Source: Streptomyces sp. LUP47B (GTDB lineage: Bacteria > Actinomycetota > Actinomycetes > Streptomycetales > Streptomycetaceae). Taken from it: a stretch of DNA of 64,000 nt. Position numbers and translations under genes: made by a program. Under the pieces are notes generated by a model. That model made no database searches, was not told where the DNA came from, and worked only from the letters and a program-made list of their open reading frames with translations. Positions within the stretch are counted from its first letter, which is position 1. Each line of letters opens with the position of its first letter. Of the stretch, positions 61,108-64,000 are shown piece after piece. Location: assembly GCF_001746295.1 (NCBI RefSeq), contig NZ_MJAH01000013.1, positions 248,512-312,511 on the forward strand. Direction: 5' to 3'.

Positions 61108-62118
61108 TCACGCCGGCGGAACGAACCCGGACGCAGGCCTGCCCCCCGGCGGCACGGCGGGCCTGGGCCCCTCGGAGGACTTCTCGTACGAGGGTCCCTC
61201 CACCGGAACACCAGGACGCGCCCCGCCCGGAGCCGCCTCGACGCCGTACGAGACAGGCGGCTGAGGAGACGGCGGAGCAGCGGGCTGCGCCCCCGGATAC
61301 GGGTAACCGCCCTGCACTGCGACCGCAGGACCGGGCCCCGACGCATGAGACGGCCCGGTCCCCGTCGTACCGCTGCCGTAGGCCCGCCGGGCCTCCCGGG
61401 CTTGCCGTTCCTGCACCACCGCCGCCAGATACGCGCCCGGCGGCACATCCTGCGGAGCCGGAGTTCCCGTGTGCGCCGCGAGATCGGACGCCAACCGCTG
61501 CGCCATGGTCCAGCCGACCTGCGGGTCGAGTTGGTGCATCCGGGTCAGGTACTGGCGGATGGCAAGCCACAAGCCATCGGGAACCGCCGACAGATCGAGC
61601 CCGGAGAACCGGCCGGCCAGCCAGGGCGGAGGCGGCGGCACGAATCCGCTGGGCCCCACCGGAATTCGCTCCCGCACGACCAGCGTGCCCGCGAACACGT
61701 CACCGAGCCGACGGCCACGGGCCGACACGAGCGATGCGATACAGGCCACGACTCCGAACGTCATGAGAATCTCGATCACACCGATCGCGCCCCGCACCAG
61801 CGCATGCCGGAAGCGGATGGGCCCGCCGTCGTCCCGGACCACGCGAAGCCCGACAGCGAGCTTCCCCAACGATCTTCCGTGGCTGAGCGTCTCGACCGCG
61901 ATCGGGCCGCCCACCAGCACGAGCAGGAACGCTGCGATCGAGAGCGCCACCTGGGCCGCGTCGTCCAAAGAAGCGGAAGCGGCCACCAGAGCCACGGTCA
62001 CGGTGATGTACACGACCACGGCCACGATCAGATCGATCAGCACGGCCAACGCCCTGCTGGGCAGCTTCGCAGGGCGCAGCTCAAGCGCCACCGCCTCGCC
62101 CGTCACGAGCTCACTCAC
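61108..62118 (-). CDS. RDD-family membrane protein
   Basis: This 336-residue protein has an RDD domain at about 15-155 with the Arg/Asp signature around LPSRALAVLIDLIVAVVVY and GRSLGKLAVGLRVVRDDG. A soluble C-terminal half includes a helical segment and a Pro/Gly/Tyr-rich tail. GTG 62118 has AAGGAC upstream. It is divergent from the SpoIIM-like gene with 130 bp between, a pairing commonly conserved in actinobacteria. The transported substrate or role is unknown. Confidence 0.85.
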   Translation of the reverse strand: MSELVTGEAVALELRPAKLPSRALAVLIDLIVAVVVYITVTVALVAASASLDDAAQVALSIAAFLLVLVGGPIAVETLSHGRSLGKLAVGLRVVRDDGGPIRFRHALVRGAIGVIEILMTFGVVACIASLVSARGRRLGDVFAGTLVVRERIPVGPSGFVPPPPPWLAGRFSGLDLSAVPDGLWLAIRQYLTRMHQLDPQVGWTMAQRLASDLAAHTGTPAPQDVPPGAYLAAVVQERQAREARRAYGSGTTGTGPSHASGPGPAVAVQGGYPYPGAQPAAPPSPQPPVSYGVEAAPGGARPGVPVEGPSYEKSSEGPRPAVPPGGRPASGFVPPA

Positions 62119-62248
62119 GCCTGCTGTCCTTCCCCTGACCCGACTGGTCAACGGCCAGTCTGCCAAGCTGAGGGCGCATCGCGTCGCAGTACGACAAGCT
62201 GACACTCACGACGGACCGCCGACGATCAGCCGAGGAGCAGGCAAACCG

Positions 62249-63256
62249 ATGGACCTCGACGTCTTCGTCACCGCTCACCGAGCCGAATGGGACCGCCTCG
62301 ACGCCCTGCTCCGGCGCCAGCGCCGCCTCAACGGCGCCGAAGCGGACGAACTCGTCGCTCTCTACCAACGCACCGCCACCCACCTCTCGCTGATCCAGTC
62401 CAGCGCCCCCGACCCGCAGCTCACCGGCCGGCTCAGTCAACTCGTGGCACGCGCGCGTAGTGCCGTCACAGGAACCCGCCGCGCCTCGTGGCGCGATGTC
62501 ACCCGCTTCCTTGCTTACGGCTTCCCCGCCGCCGTCTATAGATCGCGGCACTGGTGGGTGCCCACCGCGCTGCTGTCCACCGTCGTGGGAGCCCTCCTGG
62601 GCTGGTGGATCGGCACTCACCCCGAGGTGCAGTCCTCCATCGCGGCCCCCAGTGAACTGCGCGAGCTCACCCGCCCCGGCGGCCAGTACGAGACGTACTA
62701 CTCGAGCCATCCCGCGGCATCCTTCGCCGCCCAGGTCTGGACGAACAACGCCCAGGCGGCCGCCATGTGCCTGGTCCTGGGTATCTTCCTGGGCCTCCCG
62801 GTCCTCTGGATCCTGTTCCAGAACATGCTCAACCTCGGCGTCGGCATCGGCCTGATGTCATCGGTTGGCCGTCTCGACACCTTCCTCGGCCTCGTGCTCC
62901 CGCACGGCCTCCTCGAACTCACGGCGGTCTTCGTCGCGGCCGGCACAGGTCTGCGTCTCGGCTGGACTCTGATCGATCCCGGCCCCCGCTCCCGGCGCAC
63001 GGCACTGGCGGAGGAAGGCCGGGCTGCCGTGGGCATGGCGATAGGTCTCGCGCTGGTCCTGTTCGTCTCCGGCGCCATAGAAGGCTTCGTCACCCCGTCG
63101 GGCCTGCCCACATGGGCCCGCATAACCATCGGGGTCGTCGCCGAGCTGGCCTTCCTCGCCTACGTCTTTGTCCTGGGCGGACGAGCGGCGCGTGCGGGTG
63201 ACACGGGTGACGTCGAGGCCGCTGAGCGCAGCGCCACCGTCCCTACCGCCGCCTGA
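62249..63256 (+). CDS. Stage II sporulation protein M (SpoIIM)-like membrane protein
   Basis: This 335-residue protein has a cytosolic N-terminal helical region (about 1-90) and a SpoIIM/DUF95 membrane part with five or so helices (VVGALLGWWIGTHPE; LGIFLGLPVLWILFQNMLNLGVGIGLMS; LPHGLLELTAVFVAAGTGLRLG). RBS GAGGAG precedes ATG 62249. SpoIIM in Bacillus works with SpoIID/P in peptidoglycan remodelling during engulfment. Actinobacteria do not engulf, so the role here differs and is not known. Confidence 0.88.
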   Translation: MDLDVFVTAHRAEWDRLDALLRRQRRLNGAEADELVALYQRTATHLSLIQSSAPDPQLTGRLSQLVARARSAVTGTRRASWRDVTRFLAYGFPAAVYRSRHWWVPTALLSTVVGALLGWWIGTHPEVQSSIAAPSELRELTRPGGQYETYYSSHPAASFAAQVWTNNAQAAAMCLVLGIFLGLPVLWILFQNMLNLGVGIGLMSSVGRLDTFLGLVLPHGLLELTAVFVAAGTGLRLGWTLIDPGPRSRRTALAEEGRAAVGMAIGLALVLFVSGAIEGFVTPSGLPTWARITIGVVAELAFLAYVFVLGGRAARAGDTGDVEAAERSATVPTAA

Positions 63257-63309
63257 TGTGCAGGGGACGCTGCTGAGCTGCTACTGTCTCCTTCGCCCCA
63301 CAGGAGCCG

Positions 63310-63338
63310 TTGACACGGAGGCTGGGGGGAGGTAGATT
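63310..63338 (+). promoter_or_regulatory. HrdB-type rRNA promoter
   Basis: TTGACA (63310-63315), a 17-bp spacer and TAGATT (63333-63338) form the best sigma-HrdB match in the window. It is the upstream-most of several tandem promoters. Confidence 0.85.
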
Positions 63339-63639
63339 CGAACAGTTGCCTGGAGCCGGGTTCATCCCGCTCGGTAGCAGTGAGTGTCTGTCTGCTTCTG
63401 GAAATCTTGATTTCAGAGAAGCCCTTTCCCGATGAAATCGGAAACAGATGGCCGGTCAGTCCGGTCCGAAAGTTCTGATAATGTTGGGAGCGCCGGAAAG
63501 GGAAACGCGAGAGCGGGAACCTGGAAAGCACCGAGGAAATCGGAACCGGAAACGGTCTGATAGAGTCGGAAACGCAAGATCGAAGGGAAAAGCCCGGAGG
63601 AAAGCCCGAGAGGGTGAGTACAAAGGAAGCGTCCGTTCC

Positions 63640-63658
63640 TTGAGAACTCAACAGCGTG
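63640..63658 (+). promoter_or_regulatory. Conserved rRNA leader (antitermination/processing) element
   Basis: TTGAGAACTCAACAGCGTG matches the conserved actinobacterial pre-16S leader motif associated with boxA-type antitermination and RNase III processing. Confidence 0.55.
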
Positions 63659-63812
63659 CCAAAAATCAACGCCAGATATGTTGATACCCCGTCTCCAGCA
63701 TCTGCTGGGGCGAGGTTCCTTTGAAGAAAACACAGCGAGGACGCTGTGAGTGACCGCCTTATTCCGGTGGTCGCTCCGCTCTCGTGTGTGTCGACCGGAT
63801 TACCGGTAAACA

Positions 63813-64000
63813 TTCACGGAGAGTTTGATCCTGGCTCAGGACGAACGCTGGCGGCGTGCTTAACACATGCAAGTCGAACGATGAACCACTTCGGTGGGGA
63901 TTAGTGGCGAACGGGTGAGTAACACGTGGGCAATCTGCCCTTCACTCTGGGACAAGCCCTGGAAACGGGGTCTAATACCGGATACCACTACCGCAGGCAT
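63813..64000 (+). rRNA. 16S ribosomal RNA, 5' end (partial)
   Basis: The mature end begins TTCACGGAGAGTTTGATCCT, followed by the universal GGCTCAGGACGAACGCTGGC and GTGAGTAACACGTGGG. It continues off the right edge; 188 nt are visible. The V1 helix sequence is of streptomycete type. Confidence 0.97.

Larger units (their letters stand above)
63257..63812 (+). promoter_or_regulatory. rRNA operon promoter and leader region
   Basis: These 556 bp of atypically AT-rich sequence before the 16S gene contain tandem promoter-like motifs, including a perfect-spacing HrdB promoter (63310-63338), GATAAT at 63477-63482 and GATAGA at 63559-63564, and repeated CGGAAACG words. No protein gene is present. Confidence 0.85.

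Overview
The window is high-GC actinobacterial chromosome, almost certainly from Streptomyces or a close relative. The reasons are pervasive G/C third codon positions, frequent GTG and TTG starts, a WhiB regulator, coenzyme F420 genes, many LytR-CpsA-Psr (LCP) wall proteins, and intergenic repeats that I recognise as common in streptomycetes. It looks like core chromosome, not a mobile island. I found no phage, IS, CRISPR or tRNA, and no secondary-metabolite cluster.

Layout. 0-4 kb: end of a membrane protein, a POT-family peptide transporter, and a two-component system. 4.4-9.5 kb: GtrA protein, then the purK-purE-dipeptidase run, an Old Yellow Enzyme remnant, and a dipeptidase paralogue that has lost all its metal ligands. 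9.5-11 kb: two tandem VOC proteins divergent from a CGNR-type regulator, with GGTAACC repeats between them. 11-15.4 kb: copper-handling operons (CopC/CopD fusion, two cupredoxins, a YceI-like protein). 15.6-19.8 kb: UDP-sugar dehydrogenase, acyl-CoA dehydrogenase, a cytosolic Cys/Met-rich copper-storage protein and a methyltransferase. 19.8-33.1 kb: seven LCP genes on one strand, with a thioesterase and a GT2 glycosyltransferase placed among them. 33-41 kb: TIGR03089 protein, PGRP-type amidase, nucleotidyltransferase, AlkA-like glycosylase, fbiB-fbiA and a cysteine dioxygenase. 41.9-47.5 kb: whiB, then a 1,218-residue membrane glycosyltransferase overlapping a DUF5719 gene. 47.5-55 kb: metallopeptidase-family protein, DUF3499 protein, a decayed L-lactate permease, and the mannose block manB, Trm112-like, SIS-domain protein, manA. 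55-63.3 kb: CDF transporter, fructose PTS, ahcY, a conserved hypothetical, RDD protein and SpoIIM-like protein. 63.3-64 kb: rRNA operon leader and the first 188 nt of 16S rRNA.

How it fits together. From about 19 to 55 kb the theme is envelope glycopolymer assembly: mannose-phosphate and NDP-sugar supply (manA, manB, the nucleotidyltransferase), glycosyltransferases, LCP enzymes that ligate polymers to peptidoglycan, and a wall amidase, interleaved with whiB and F420 genes. From memory, the backbone order (GtrA, purK, purE, acyl-CoA dehydrogenase, LCP, TIGR03089, nucleotidyltransferase, fbiA/B, whiB, metallopeptidase, DUF3499, manB, SIS, manA, ahcY) parallels Mycobacterium tuberculosis Rv3277 to Rv3248c, where a single LCP gene occupies the place held here by seven.

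The most notable observations are the LCP array, which contains a tandem duplication of a two-gene unit and shows a recurrent four-cysteine pattern with a C-terminal Cys; the metal-dead dipeptidase; and a cupredoxin carrying two copies of an unfamiliar His-rich repeat. No searches were run. Family names rest on motifs visible in the translations and on remembered family features.
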